A stretch of DNA of 64,000 nt from Hyphobacterium sp. CCMP332 (GTDB lineage Bacteria > Pseudomonadota > Alphaproteobacteria > Caulobacterales > Maricaulaceae). Below the pieces are notes generated by a model. That model worked only from the letters and a program-made list of their open reading frames with translations. It had not been told where the DNA came from and searched no databases. The stretch spans positions 496,001 through 560,000 of the forward strand of contig NZ_CP058669.1 in assembly GCF_014323565.1 (NCBI RefSeq), read 5' to 3'. Shown piece by piece: positions 1-9,172 of the stretch (position 1 is its first letter; the number at the start of each line of letters is the position of its first letter). Both the position numbers and the translations under genes were made by a program.

Positions 1-691
1 GTGCGGCTTTCATGCCATAATGCGCGGCATGGCTGTCGCGGGCGGCTTCCGACACGGCCAGCATGCAAGGCAATGCCCGGACGGTCCTTGCCTGCATTTC
101 GGTGAAACCGTACCAGCGCCGGGTCAGCGCTTTTTCCCACCATCTGGAAACGCCGTCCACGGCAAAGCCGCGGTCAATCGCGACGGGATGGTGGATTGTT
201 GCGACAACCGGCACCTGCCGCGCAATGTCGATAAAAGGCGGCATCAGCGTCTGGTTGTCATGGATCACGTCAAAGCGGTGCGCCTGCGTTCTCAGCCACG
301 CCTGAAGCCGATAGCTGAAGGCCAGCAATTCGCCAAACGCGCCGGTATTGTGCGCCAGCCATTCCGAGCGATCTGCCTTTGACAAAAGGTGTTTCGGGCG
401 AAGCGCCAGAAATGCATTCTTCTCTTCAAACAGATTGAGCGCTGGAAATTCGATCAGCTCGACGCCATCCGGGACGTCGGGATAGGGCGGACCCGATGCG
501 ATCGTGACATGATGGCCCAGATCGCGCAGCCCGATGGCCAGTTCGCGCAGATAAACACCCTGTCCGCCGACATGCGGATGTGACCGGTATCCGGTCAGCA
601 AAACGCGGCGCGGATGCAGCGCCAGTGTCTTGTTCCCGGGCGATCCGGACGCCGGAATATCCGGCGTAATATCAGCAAGGGCCTGGTCCAT
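1..691 (-). CDS. GT4-family glycosyltransferase, N-terminal part (runs off the window)
   Basis: The reading frame is open from an ATG at 691 to the window edge, giving about 230 residues with no stop, so the C-terminal half is missing. After a short leader comes LLTGYRSHPHVGGQGVYLRE, the glycine-rich N-terminal motif of GT-B, family GT4 sugar transferases. It is followed by Rossmann-type stretches (HHVTIASGPPYPD, VIHDNQTLMPP, VPVVATIHHPVAID). The donor-binding C-terminal E-x7-E region would lie outside the window. An A/G-rich AAAAAGGTG sits about 10 bases before the ATG. The gene is transcribed away from the MFS transporter gene. It probably transfers a sugar from a nucleotide donor in the cytoplasm; the acceptor is unknown. 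Confidence 0.8.
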   Translation of the reverse strand, partial: MDQALADITPDIPASGSPGNKTLALHPRRVLLTGYRSHPHVGGQGVYLRELAIGLRDLGHHVTIASGPPYPDVPDGVELIEFPALNLFEEKNAFLALRPKHLLSKADRSEWLAHNTGAFGELLAFSYRLQAWLRTQAHRFDVIHDNQTLMPPFIDIARQVPVVATIHHPVAIDRGFAVDGVSRWWEKALTRRWYGFTEMQARTVRALPCMLAVSEAARDSHAAHYGMKAA

Positions 692-802
692 AAACAGTGT
701 TCACCTTTTTGGATCGGCGAACCTAGCCGCGCTTTGCTGCACTGCAAAGGTGCGAATGCAACAGGCTTTCCATTTATGTGCAGACAGGCTATCGCCGCGC
801 TC

Positions 803-1957
803 ATGAACGGGCGGATTCTTCATCCGGCGGGGCTCCGCTTTGCCGCGCATTATGGCGCTTTCTATCTCGCCTTTGGCGCGTTTCTGCCTTACCTGCCGGT
901 CTGGCTGGAGACGCGGGGCCTGTCGCCCGAACTGATCGGCATCGCCCTCGCAGGCGGCATGATTGGCCGCACCGTGCTGGCGCCCGCAGGCGCCGCCTGG
1001 ATGGACGGCGCCAGCCGCCGCCGGGACGCCATTGTCGGCTTCGCCTGGGCCGGTCTGGCGGGGTTCCTGCTGGTCGCCCCATTCCGCGATGCTATTCTGT
1101 TGACCATCGTCGCGGCGCTGGCCGGGGCCACGTTCAGCGGACAGATCCCGCTGGTGGATGCCTTTGCGGCATGGTCTTCCCGAAAGGAGGGATTTGCCTT
1201 CGGCCCGGCCCGCGCGGTGGGATCGGCGACCTTCATCATCGCCAACCTGTCTGCGGGTGCCCTCATCGGCCAGTTTGGCGGCGAGGCGGCCCTGGTCTGG
1301 ATGGCGGGCGGCGCAGCACTGACCGTGGCGACCGCTCACTGGTTGCCGGTGGGGGATCGGCAAAAACCTGCAAAGGGCACTGACCCGCTACCACTCCGCT
1401 TGTTGATCACACGGCCATTCGTTCTGGCGCTGTTGGCATCCGCGCTCATTCAGAGCAGCCATGCCTTCTACTACGTCTTTTCGGCGATCAGCTGGCAGGC
1501 CGATGGCATCCAGCCGCAAATGGTCGGGGCGCTCTGGTCAACGGGCGTCTTGGCCGAGATCGTCTTCCTGACCCTGTCCGGGCGATATCTGTCTCGCTTC
1601 CGGCCGGCGCATCTGATGATGATCGCTGCCGGGGCGGCTGTTCTGCGATGGACGCTGACCGCATTTTCGCCCCCGCTGGCTGTGCTGTTTGCCCTGCAAA
1701 TGACCCACGCCTTGAGCTTTGCAGCGGCCTATCTCGGCTTTCTCCGCTTTACGAGTGAACATGCGCCAGATCGGCTGCAAGCCAGTACCCAGGCGGCCAA
1801 CTCGGCGCTGTCCGGGGGGCTGGCTCTGGCGGCGATGAGCGCGGCCTCGGGCATCATTTATGACTATGTCGAAGGTGCGGGATTTGCGCTGATGGCCGTT
1901 CCAGCCGCAATCGGCGGCATATGCGCCTTTCTACTGTTGCGGGTTCGCACTCCCTAA
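803..1957 (+). CDS. MFS transporter (phenylpropionate/sugar-proton symporter-like)
   Basis: This is a hydrophobic protein of about 384 residues with roughly 12 membrane segments. It begins HYGAFYLAFGAFLPYLPVWL and is followed by GLSPELIGIALAGGMIGRT, which resembles the HcaT/YcaD-like branch of the major facilitator superfamily. The frame is open further upstream, to 614. I place the start at 803 (MNGRILHPAGLRF) because family members begin just before the first membrane helix; 776 (MCRQ) is also possible, and neither has a strong ribosome-binding site. The substrate cannot be told from the sequence. The gene diverges from the GT4 gene and is followed 45 bases later by the MCE transporter operon, which has its own ribosome-binding site. 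Confidence 0.78.
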   Translation: MNGRILHPAGLRFAAHYGAFYLAFGAFLPYLPVWLETRGLSPELIGIALAGGMIGRTVLAPAGAAWMDGASRRRDAIVGFAWAGLAGFLLVAPFRDAILLTIVAALAGATFSGQIPLVDAFAAWSSRKEGFAFGPARAVGSATFIIANLSAGALIGQFGGEAALVWMAGGAALTVATAHWLPVGDRQKPAKGTDPLPLRLLITRPFVLALLASALIQSSHAFYYVFSAISWQADGIQPQMVGALWSTGVLAEIVFLTLSGRYLSRFRPAHLMMIAAGAAVLRWTLTAFSPPLAVLFALQMTHALSFAAAYLGFLRFTSEHAPDRLQASTQAANSALSGGLALAAMSAASGIIYDYVEGAGFALMAVPAAIGGICAFLLLRVRTP

Positions 1958-2002
1958 GTCGGAATGAATCGACTAAGACTGGCGGCGAAGGGGTGAAAAA
2001 GC

Positions 2003-3145
2003 ATGACGGCGGGTCGCATCGCAGACATCAATGTCCGGCAGGAAGGTCAGCACGTTATCGTGGAGGCCATCGGCGACTGGGTGATTGACGCCATTACACC
2101 TGTCTATTCCGAAATCGAACGTATTGAGTCCGAATATGATGCCGGGCGGGTTGTTATCGATCTTTCCCGCCTCGACCATATCGATACAACCGGCGCCTTT
2201 TTGCTTGGACGGACCGTCTATCAATGCGCCAGTCCCAATGCCGATTGGCATTTTCGGGGCGAGCACGCATCGGCGCGCCGCCTGATCGGTGAGATCCTGG
2301 AGCGCGTGATTGATTGCGAGCCGGATGCGCCGGAGAACCGCTATGGCTTTGTCCGGGCCTTCGAGCGCATTGGCGCAGGTCTCGACGCCTTCGTTCAGGA
2401 GACGGTCGAGACGTTCGGCTTCTTCGGGCGCACGCTGACAACCGGCTTTTCGCTGTTATTGCGTCCTCATCGTTTTCGCTGGACACCGACCGTCTATGTG
2501 ATGGAGGAAGCCGGTGTGAACGCGCTCCCCATCGTGGTTGTGCTCACCTTCTTCATCGGGGCTGTTGTCGCCTTCATGGGGGCTAACCTGCTCGAGACCT
2601 TCGGCGCGTCCGTCTTCACCGTCGAACTTGTCGGCATTGCGGTCTTGCGGGAATTTGGCGTTCTCATCACCGCCATCATGCTGGCGGGCCGATCAGACTC
2701 CGCTTTCACGGCAGCCATTGGTTCGATGAAGATGCAACAGGAAATCGATGCCATGCGCGTGCTCGGGCTGGACCCGTATGAAGCGCTGGTCGTGCCGCGC
2801 GTTATCGCGTGCGTCTTCATGGCGCCGCTTTTGACCTTTGGCGCAATGATGGCCGGTATCTTCGGCGGGATGATGGTCAGCTGGGCAACGCTGGATATTT
2901 CCCCCGGCTTCTTCATAACGCGCATGCATGAAACCATCGACTGGAGCCACTTCTGGGTCGGGATGTCGAAAGCCCCGGTCTTTGGCCTCGTGATTGCCAT
3001 TATTGGCTGCAAGCAAGGCATGCAGGTCGGCGGTGATGTAGAATCGCTGGGCCGCCGCGTCACGGCGTCGGTCGTGCAGTCGATTTTCATGGTTATCGTT
3101 ATCGATGCCATCTTTGCCATGATGTATCTGGAGCTCGATATATGA
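2003..3145 (+). CDS. mlaE: MCE lipid ABC transporter permease with N-terminal STAS domain (MlaE-like)
   Basis: The 380-residue protein is a fusion. Residues 1-100 form a STAS domain (core VVIDLSRLDHIDTTGAFLLG), and residues about 130-380 form an MlaE-type permease with several membrane helices (for example VVVLTFFIGAVVAFMGANLL and the conserved EFGVLITAIMLAGRSDSAFT). In E. coli the STAS part is the separate protein MlaB; fusion to the permease is common in alphaproteobacteria. It would form the inner-membrane channel of a phospholipid transporter. A good ribosome-binding site (AAGGGG) precedes the ATG. The gene overlaps the ATPase gene by four bases (ATGA), which indicates translational coupling. 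Confidence 0.92.
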   Translation: MTAGRIADINVRQEGQHVIVEAIGDWVIDAITPVYSEIERIESEYDAGRVVIDLSRLDHIDTTGAFLLGRTVYQCASPNADWHFRGEHASARRLIGEILERVIDCEPDAPENRYGFVRAFERIGAGLDAFVQETVETFGFFGRTLTTGFSLLLRPHRFRWTPTVYVMEEAGVNALPIVVVLTFFIGAVVAFMGANLLETFGASVFTVELVGIAVLREFGVLITAIMLAGRSDSAFTAAIGSMKMQQEIDAMRVLGLDPYEALVVPRVIACVFMAPLLTFGAMMAGIFGGMMVSWATLDISPGFFITRMHETIDWSHFWVGMSKAPVFGLVIAIIGCKQGMQVGGDVESLGRRVTASVVQSIFMVIVIDAIFAMMYLELDI

Positions 3146-3915
3146 GCGATGACACAATCATCGAGGTCCGGGGCATCAAGACCGCCTTTGGCACGCACGT
3201 CATTCATGATGGGCTGGATCTGTCGGTCCGGCGGGGAGAAGTTCTGGGGCTTGTGGGCGGCTCCGGCACTGGCAAGTCGGTGCTGATGAATACAATCATC
3301 GGCCTGAAACGCCCGGATGCCGGCGAGATTTTCTTCAACGGTCAACGGCTCAACTCAATGACATCGCATGAGCGCCGCAGACTGGAATCAAGCTGGGGTG
3401 TGCTCTTCCAGAACGGGGCCCTGTTTTCCTCTCTGACGGTACGCGAGAATGTCATGGCACCGCTGCGCGAGCATATGAAAATGCCCAAGCGCCTGATGGT
3501 CGAAATTGCGGACATGAAGATCGCCCTGTCAGGGCTGGGCGCGGAAGCCGGACCCAAATATCCCTCAGAATTGTCGGGCGGCATGAAAAAGCGCGCCGGG
3601 CTGGCGCGCGCCCTGGCGCTGGATCCGGCGATCCTCTTTCTGGACGAGCCCACAGCCGGGCTGGACCCGATCGGGGCCGCAGCCTTCGATATGCTGATCA
3701 AGGACCTCAGGGAAACGCTGGACCTGACGGTTTTCATGGTCACCCACGACCTCGACAGTCTTTACACGATTTGCGACCGCGTCGCCGTTCTGGCAGATAA
3801 ACGTGTGGCCGCAATTGCACCCATCAGGGAGCTGGAACAGAATTCCCATCCCTGGATACAGCAATACTTTCACGGACCGCGGGGGCGTATGGCCGCCGGC
3901 GCACAGGGAGGCTAG
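3142..3915 (+). CDS. mlaF: MCE lipid transporter ATP-binding protein (MlaF-like)
   Basis: This is a 257-residue ABC ATPase. Visible motifs are Walker A (GGSGTGKSV, about residues 39-47), the Q-loop (VLFQNGALF), the signature LSGGMKKR (about 144-151), Walker B with catalytic glutamate (LFLDEPTAGLDP, about 165-176) and the switch histidine in VTHDLDS. LSGGMKKR with a following RAGLARALAL is typical of the MlaF/Ttg2A group rather than of solute importers. It powers the STAS-permease encoded immediately upstream, with which it overlaps by four bases. The MCE substrate-binding gene starts three bases downstream. Confidence 0.93.
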   Translation: MSDDTIIEVRGIKTAFGTHVIHDGLDLSVRRGEVLGLVGGSGTGKSVLMNTIIGLKRPDAGEIFFNGQRLNSMTSHERRRLESSWGVLFQNGALFSSLTVRENVMAPLREHMKMPKRLMVEIADMKIALSGLGAEAGPKYPSELSGGMKKRAGLARALALDPAILFLDEPTAGLDPIGAAAFDMLIKDLRETLDLTVFMVTHDLDSLYTICDRVAVLADKRVAAIAPIRELEQNSHPWIQQYFHGPRGRMAAGAQGG

Positions 3916-3918
3916 GTC

Positions 3919-4875
3919 ATGGAGACGAAAGCCCATCACGCACTTGTCGGCTTTTTTGCCGTCTTTCTCATTCTCGCGGGCGGATTTTTCGCGCTCTGGC
4001 TGGGGCAGACGACGTTCGACCGCGATTACGCCTTCTATGATGTTGTCTTCGACGGCCCGGTCCGCGGCCTCCGGGAAGCCGGCGAGGTCCGGTTTAACGG
4101 CATCCAGGTCGGCGAAGTGACCGAGATCGGTCTCGACCCGCAAAACCCCAACCGGGTGATTGCCCGTATCCGCTTGCTGGCGGAAACGCCGGTGCGTGTG
4201 GATTCCAGCGCCCAGCTTGAGCCACAAGGTCTGACCGGCCTGTCCTATATCCAGATTTCAGGCGGCACCGCCGAAGCCCAACGTCTGCAGGGCACTACGC
4301 GCGGGGATCCGCCGCGCATCTATGCCGAGCAGGCGCAGATCGAGTCGCTCGTGGCAGGTGGTGAGGATGCGCTGGAGGCGGCGCAGCGTGCCCTGTATCA
4401 GGTCTCGGTTCTGTTGAGCGAGGAAAACCTCGACCGCATTGCCTCGACCTTCGAGAATATCGACGAGATTACCGAACGGCTGGCGGGCGAAGATGCGCTG
4501 GTCGAAGAATTGCGCTCGGCCATCCGGAGCCTCGAGGCCACTTCGGTGGATGTTGGCGCTGCCGCGCGGTCGCTGGAAATCTTTGGCCGGGACGCCACCA
4601 CGCTGGCCAATAACGAGCTCACACAGGCTTCGATTGATGTGTCGCTCGCCGCTCAGCAGATCGACATTGCCGGACGGCAGGCGCAGGAGCTGATGACGAC
4701 GCTGCAGCCTGCGATCGAACGATTGTCAAACGAGGGCACGGACGAGCTGACGCGGACCATGGAAGATGTTCGCCGATTGGTCGCCACGCTTGATCGCATC
4801 GCGCTCGAAATTGAAGACAACCCGACCGGATTTATCTCCGGCGAACAACGCCGGACAGTTGAGGTGCCACAATGA
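3919..4875 (+). CDS. mlaD: MlaD/PqiB-family MCE protein
   Basis: The 318-residue protein has one N-terminal membrane anchor (ALVGFFAVFLILAGGFFALW). A single MCE domain follows at about residues 38-115 (YDVVFDGPVRGLREAGEVRF, then GIQVGEVTEI and GLTGLSYIQISGG). The rest is a long helical tail, about residues 140-300. MCE proteins form hexameric rings in the periplasm that bind or conduct lipids between the membranes; the helical tail could build the needle-like extension seen in longer MCE proteins. The neighbouring permease, ATPase and lipoprotein genes complete the system. The gene overlaps the lipoprotein gene by four bases. Confidence 0.9.
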   Translation: METKAHHALVGFFAVFLILAGGFFALWLGQTTFDRDYAFYDVVFDGPVRGLREAGEVRFNGIQVGEVTEIGLDPQNPNRVIARIRLLAETPVRVDSSAQLEPQGLTGLSYIQISGGTAEAQRLQGTTRGDPPRIYAEQAQIESLVAGGEDALEAAQRALYQVSVLLSEENLDRIASTFENIDEITERLAGEDALVEELRSAIRSLEATSVDVGAAARSLEIFGRDATTLANNELTQASIDVSLAAQQIDIAGRQAQELMTTLQPAIERLSNEGTDELTRTMEDVRRLVATLDRIALEIEDNPTGFISGEQRRTVEVPQ

Positions 4876-5510
4876 TCCGTAAATCCCTGACAGCCGCCCT
4901 GATCGGGGCCGCAACCTTTCTGACAGGCTGCATCAGCTTTCTGCCGGAAAACACGCCGGCGACCGTCTACCGTCTGTCGGCACCGGAACCGTCGAGCCAG
5001 CTTCGCACCGAGGCGGTGATTGTCGGTGTGCAGCGTCCACTGACGCCGCGTGCCTTGTCCGGTGATCAGATTGCCCTGTCACAGAACCGGGGCCAGCTGG
5101 TCTTTGCATCCGGCGCGGAATGGATCACGCCCGTGCCGCGTCTGGTACAGGACCTCATTGTCGAATCGATGGATGCCTTCGAGCCGTCTCTGATCGCATC
5201 GCGTCCCGAAGACGGTGTGCGCGCAGAATTCGAACTCGCGACCGAATTGCGGTCTTTCGAGGCCAATTACATCAATGGCGAGAATTCGGCGCCGACGGTG
5301 GTTGTACGCATGCGGGCCCGTCTGATCCGCATGAGCGATCGCCGCCTGGTGGCGGTGGACGCCATTGGCGCACAAGCCCTGGCACGGTCGACCAGTTTGA
5401 GTGATATCGTCGCCGCTTTCGACGCCGCGTCACAGGAAGCCATGGCCAATGTTGCGCAGTGGACGGCCGAACAGGTTGCGGAATTCCACGACGCGGATCA
5501 TCAGCACTAA
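4872..5510 (+). CDS. ABC-type transport auxiliary lipoprotein (PqiC-like)
   Basis: The product has 212 residues with a lipoprotein signal (ALIGAATFLTGC, lipobox LTGC with Cys at about 20). A periplasmic domain of the ABC-transport auxiliary type follows (VYRLSAPEP near the start and VQRPLTPRALSGDQIALSQN). Such lipoproteins accompany MCE transporters (PqiC in E. coli) and are thought to dock the MCE assembly at the outer membrane. It is the last gene of the four-gene operon; the next gene converges from the other strand nine bases beyond its stop. Confidence 0.85.
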   Translation: MIRKSLTAALIGAATFLTGCISFLPENTPATVYRLSAPEPSSQLRTEAVIVGVQRPLTPRALSGDQIALSQNRGQLVFASGAEWITPVPRLVQDLIVESMDAFEPSLIASRPEDGVRAEFELATELRSFEANYINGENSAPTVVVRMRARLIRMSDRRLVAVDAIGAQALARSTSLSDIVAAFDAASQEAMANVAQWTAEQVAEFHDADHQH

Positions 5511-5519
5511 TCACCAGCC

Positions 5520-7451
5520 CTAGTCGTCCCGGTCCTCGCGGTCACGCGGGTCATCTTCATTGCCGGGCATGTTGGAAAGCAGATCCTTCCAGCGCCAGCC
5601 CGGCTCACCGGCACGGCCTTTTTCCGGAAAGGCGATTGTGTCGCGTTTGGGCGTCGGACTGGCCGGGGCGTCCGGTGTGTCTGATTCATCCTTTGGCGGG
5701 CCGGATTTCCGGCCGGACAGCGGGTTCGGCAATTCATTGCCGGGCAAATCAATGGCGCGGCGTCCGCCGGCGACAGAGCCCATCCGAAGCATGAAGTCGC
5801 TCAATAATTCGTAATTCTGGCGAATACGGGACTGGAAGGCCGCATCAATTTCCTGAGCTTCTTCAGCGGCGGCCATTGCGGCGGCGTTCAGTCCTTCCAG
5901 ACCATTGCGCAAGGCATCGGACGCTTCCTTCGCACGCAATTGCGCTGCGGCAGGAAGTTCGGCGAGCTTGTCCGTCAGCTTCTCGATCTCCCGTTCGATG
6001 GCGACGGATTCTTCTTGCGCGGTTTTCACAACGGATGACAGGCGGCGCTTGACGGATTCGGCGGCTTCGTCGGCTGCCAGAGCGGCACGCGAGGTCAGTT
6101 TTTCAGCCTCCTTCATGCGGGCGGCAAAGCCTTCATCGGCCTTGCGCGCGGCCTCGAACGCTTTTTCGTTGACCTCTTCGATGCGCGACGAAACGTGGCG
6201 GGTCTGTTCATCCAGCGCATGCGCGGCGGCTTCGGAGGCCTTGCCGGCATTTTCGGCGGCAGCTTGCAGCGCCTCCATCGCCGTCAGGTGCGATTCGGCG
6301 GCTTTGTCAGTCTCGGCCCGGACCTGCTCGGCCATATTGCGGGCCCGCTCCAGCGCGGCATCAATCGTCTCCTTGAACGATCCCGAGCCTTGCGTCGCCG
6401 CTGCGTTGAGGGCATCCGCCCCCTCGCGCGCCGTCCGCGCCATCACCTCCAGCTCGGCACGATGGAAATCGAGCGCTGCCGCGATTTTCTCCTGCTCCTT
6501 GCGCAGACCTTCTCCGGCCTCGCCCAGACGCCCCTTGTGGCGATGATAGGCGGCTTCCAGCTCGGTGGTCCGGGTATCCAGAAGGGATGCCATTTCGCGC
6601 AATTCAGCCGATCGTGTGTCGATCTTGCCGGCTGCAGACTGGGCCGAGTCGGAAATCAGGTTGCCGGCACCGGTGAGGGATTCGATGCTTTCGCGCAATT
6701 TCTTCTCGGCGTCGCTGGCCGTGTCGCCCGCCAGTTCGGCGGCGGCGGCGACCATGCGCGACTGGTCGGAAATGGCCGCTGCGATCAGCGCCGCCTTGTC
6801 GTCCAGTGAATCTGAAACCTCCTGCAGGCGTTCACGTTCGCCGCGCAAATCCTGCAACAGGCCTTCCGCGCGATCGCGCGCATCGCCAGCCGACTGCTCC
6901 AGCGTATCGGCGTGATGGCGGATCACCTCCTCCATCGCCGCCAGCCGGGCGAGGGCGCTTTCCAGCGACGCATTGATCCGGTCGATCTCGCCCGTAATCG
7001 CGCTGGACAGGCTGCGCACTTCGGATTCGGCAGCCTCGGCCGGCGCAGCAAGACGGGAAAGGGCCGCCTCCACGCCGCGTGTGCGGTCGACGGTCTGGCG
7101 CAATTCCCGGATGATCAGCGCGGCCATGATGAAAAGCAGGGCCGGACCCAGCGCGAAAATGGCCAGTCCCGCGAGTTGCGCCGGTGTATGGGCCGCCAGC
7201 GGATTGGTGATATCGACACCGGCATAGGCGGTCAGATACGCGACCGTGCCCGCCGCCCAGATGAAAGCCGCCGTGAACCCGAAAAACAGATACCAGCCAT
7301 GCTTGCGCTTCGGCGGCAGGTTTCGGGCGGCTTCGACGCGGCGATCATGATCAAGTTCGCCCCGGCTATGAGGGTCGCTTAACGCTGCCATGAGCGCGTC
7401 GCTGGACGTTTCGCGGTCGCGTGTTTCGGTATCGGCCATGGTTTGCGCCAC
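5520..7451 (-). CDS. Large membrane-anchored coiled-coil protein
   Basis: The 643-residue protein has a short charged cytoplasmic N-terminus and two membrane helices (about residues 52-75, LFFGFTAAFIWAAGTVAYLT, and 91-113, LAGLAIFALGPALLFIMAAL). A very long Ala/Glu/Arg-rich helical coiled coil follows from about 115 to 560, then a low-complexity tail with Pro and acidic residues. No enzymatic motif is visible. Two N-terminal membrane helices followed by a long cytoplasmic coiled coil is the architecture of Caulobacter TipN, a cell-pole marker, so a polarity or scaffold role is possible, but that is inference from layout only. Translation could start at 7451 or at the internal ATG at 7439. Confidence 0.75.
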   Translation of the reverse strand: MAQTMADTETRDRETSSDALMAALSDPHSRGELDHDRRVEAARNLPPKRKHGWYLFFGFTAAFIWAAGTVAYLTAYAGVDITNPLAAHTPAQLAGLAIFALGPALLFIMAALIIRELRQTVDRTRGVEAALSRLAAPAEAAESEVRSLSSAITGEIDRINASLESALARLAAMEEVIRHHADTLEQSAGDARDRAEGLLQDLRGERERLQEVSDSLDDKAALIAAAISDQSRMVAAAAELAGDTASDAEKKLRESIESLTGAGNLISDSAQSAAGKIDTRSAELREMASLLDTRTTELEAAYHRHKGRLGEAGEGLRKEQEKIAAALDFHRAELEVMARTAREGADALNAAATQGSGSFKETIDAALERARNMAEQVRAETDKAAESHLTAMEALQAAAENAGKASEAAAHALDEQTRHVSSRIEEVNEKAFEAARKADEGFAARMKEAEKLTSRAALAADEAAESVKRRLSSVVKTAQEESVAIEREIEKLTDKLAELPAAAQLRAKEASDALRNGLEGLNAAAMAAAEEAQEIDAAFQSRIRQNYELLSDFMLRMGSVAGGRRAIDLPGNELPNPLSGRKSGPPKDESDTPDAPASPTPKRDTIAFPEKGRAGEPGWRWKDLLSNMPGNEDDPRDREDRDD

Positions 7452-7550
7452 TATCCTTGAATCGCAAAATTGACCCGCAATCTTTGCAGGGTCTGCCTTC
7501 TTAACGCAGCTTTTGCATTATTCGAAGGGTGGGAGTCGGTTCGGCGCAAA

Positions 7551-7766
7551 TCAGATGCGGAAAACCCGCGCATCATCGGCGTCTTCAGCCTCAAAGGACG
7601 CACAGTCCACATCCCGCGTTTCCGAAAGCTCCACGGACTCAACGTAGTGGACGGGAACAATGTGAATGGCCGCAGCACAGTCTACCGGCGCGGAATAACT
7701 CAGCCCGAGAAACATCATGGCGAATCCGGCGACCCATTCGATCAACATTATCAGGAAGTGGAGCAT
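7551..7766 (-). CDS. Small single-span membrane protein, unknown function
   Basis: The predicted 71-residue protein begins MLHFLIMLIEWVAGFAMMFL, a clear N-terminal membrane helix. A polar tail rich in Asp, Glu and Val follows (VESVELSETRDVDCASFEAE). A purine-rich GCGAGGGA lies three bases before the ATG, which supports translation. It lies upstream of the coiled-coil membrane protein on the same strand (99 bases from its start) and diverges from the DUF418 gene. I do not recognise a family. Confidence 0.5.
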   Translation of the reverse strand: MLHFLIMLIEWVAGFAMMFLGLSYSAPVDCAAAIHIVPVHYVESVELSETRDVDCASFEAEDADDARVFRI

Positions 7767-7906
7767 CGGTCCCTCGCGCTCAAAAAGTAATCTATAGTGT
7801 TGATAGACACCTTCTATGGCTTGAAACAGGGGGACAGTTCAATTCACAATCCCGTTTTCGGCCATTAAAGATGTGTAAGATGGTGACGGGGACAGGGGAG
7901 AATACC

Positions 7907-9166
7907 ATGACAGATGCTGCAACGCCGCACGCAGGACAGGCCGCGCCGAAACTGGAACGTTTTACATCCATCGACACGCTGCGCGGCTTTGCCGTCCTCG
8001 GCATCCTGATGATGAATATCCAGGCCTTCGCCATGCACGCCAATGCCTATCAGTACCCACTCGCACACATGGATTTCACGGGCGCGAACCAGACGGTCTG
8101 GTGGATCGCCTTCACCTTCTTCGAGGTGAAGTTCATTACCATCTTTTCGGCCCTGTTCGGCGCCGGTATCGCGCTGATGCTGGGCGACGACCGCAGCCAG
8201 GGAACGCGCCAGCATTATCCGCGCATGCTCTGGCTTTTGGCCTTCGGCCTGATCCACGCCTACGTTTTCTGGTTCGGCGATATCCTCGTCACCTATGCCC
8301 TGGTCGGCATGATCGCCGTGCTCCTGCGCGGGCTTTCGGTCACCAAGCTCCTGTTCTGGGGACTGTTCGCCATCGCGATCAACGGCCTGCTGTTTCTGGG
8401 AATCTTCGCTTCGTTCAATCTCATCCCCGGCGAGATCGATCCCGTCGAATTGGGCATGATGCCGTCAGCCGAGGACTTGCAGGATACTGTCGCGCTCTAC
8501 CAGTCAGGTTTCCTTGATCGTCTGCCCTACAATGCCGGCTTTGCCGCGCTGGGGCAGACCATGGGCATGATATTCTTCGGCGCGCGGACGTTCGGTCTGA
8601 TGTTGATCGGCATGGCGCTGTTCAAATCGGGTTTCCTGACGGCGCGCTGGCCTATGCTGTCCTATCTGGTCTGTGGGCTGGTCGCGTTGGGCATTGGACT
8701 GCCAATTGCCGGTTGGGCCGGCAACGCGGCGATCGCGGACGGATTTGACCTGCGTCATATGTGGGAACATCAGGGCGCAAACTACTTCGCCAGCCTGCTG
8801 GTTTCCTTCGGCTACGCCTCTGTCGTGATGCTGCTCAGCAAGCTCAGCGTGTTCAAACTCATCCTCTATCCGTTCACCGCCGCCGGCCGCATGGCGTTCA
8901 CCAACTATCTCAGCCAGACACTGATCATGACCTATCTGTTCGTCGGCCCGCCGGGGCTGGGCTGGTTCGGCACGCTGGAGCGCGTGGAGCAGGCCCAGCT
9001 GGTGATCACCGTCTGGATCGGTCAGCTCATCTTCTCGACGCTTTGGCTGATGGTATTCCGCTTCGGACCGTTCGAATGGCTGTGGCGCACGCTGACCTAT
9101 GGCAAGCTGCAACCCATACTGAAAACCCGCGACAGCGCACCGGCTGCCGCGCCGCCGGGCGGCTAA
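7907..9166 (+). CDS. DUF418 domain membrane protein
   Basis: The product has 419 residues with about 8-10 membrane helices. The N-terminal region contains RFTSIDTLRGFAVLGILMMN, a signature of the DUF418/YeiB family, and the C-terminal part (PFTAAGRMAFTNYLSQTLIM, then WLMVFRFGPFEWLWRTLTYG) is its conserved DUF418 region. Family members are integral inner-membrane proteins related in fold to acyltransferase-3 proteins; their substrates are not established. The start at 7907 is chosen because GGGGAG lies eight bases upstream; the open frame extends back to 7529 but those codons look non-coding. Confidence 0.88.
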   Translation: MTDAATPHAGQAAPKLERFTSIDTLRGFAVLGILMMNIQAFAMHANAYQYPLAHMDFTGANQTVWWIAFTFFEVKFITIFSALFGAGIALMLGDDRSQGTRQHYPRMLWLLAFGLIHAYVFWFGDILVTYALVGMIAVLLRGLSVTKLLFWGLFAIAINGLLFLGIFASFNLIPGEIDPVELGMMPSAEDLQDTVALYQSGFLDRLPYNAGFAALGQTMGMIFFGARTFGLMLIGMALFKSGFLTARWPMLSYLVCGLVALGIGLPIAGWAGNAAIADGFDLRHMWEHQGANYFASLLVSFGYASVVMLLSKLSVFKLILYPFTAAGRMAFTNYLSQTLIMTYLFVGPPGLGWFGTLERVEQAQLVITVWIGQLIFSTLWLMVFRFGPFEWLWRTLTYGKLQPILKTRDSAPAAAPPGG

Positions 9167-9172
9167 TCCGGT

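Noticed and set aside
7451-7678. A 75-aa minus-strand frame just upstream of the coiled-coil gene.
   Set aside because: It overlaps the better supported small membrane protein frame at 7551-7766, which has a membrane helix and a ribosome-binding site, and its own sequence has no protein-like features.
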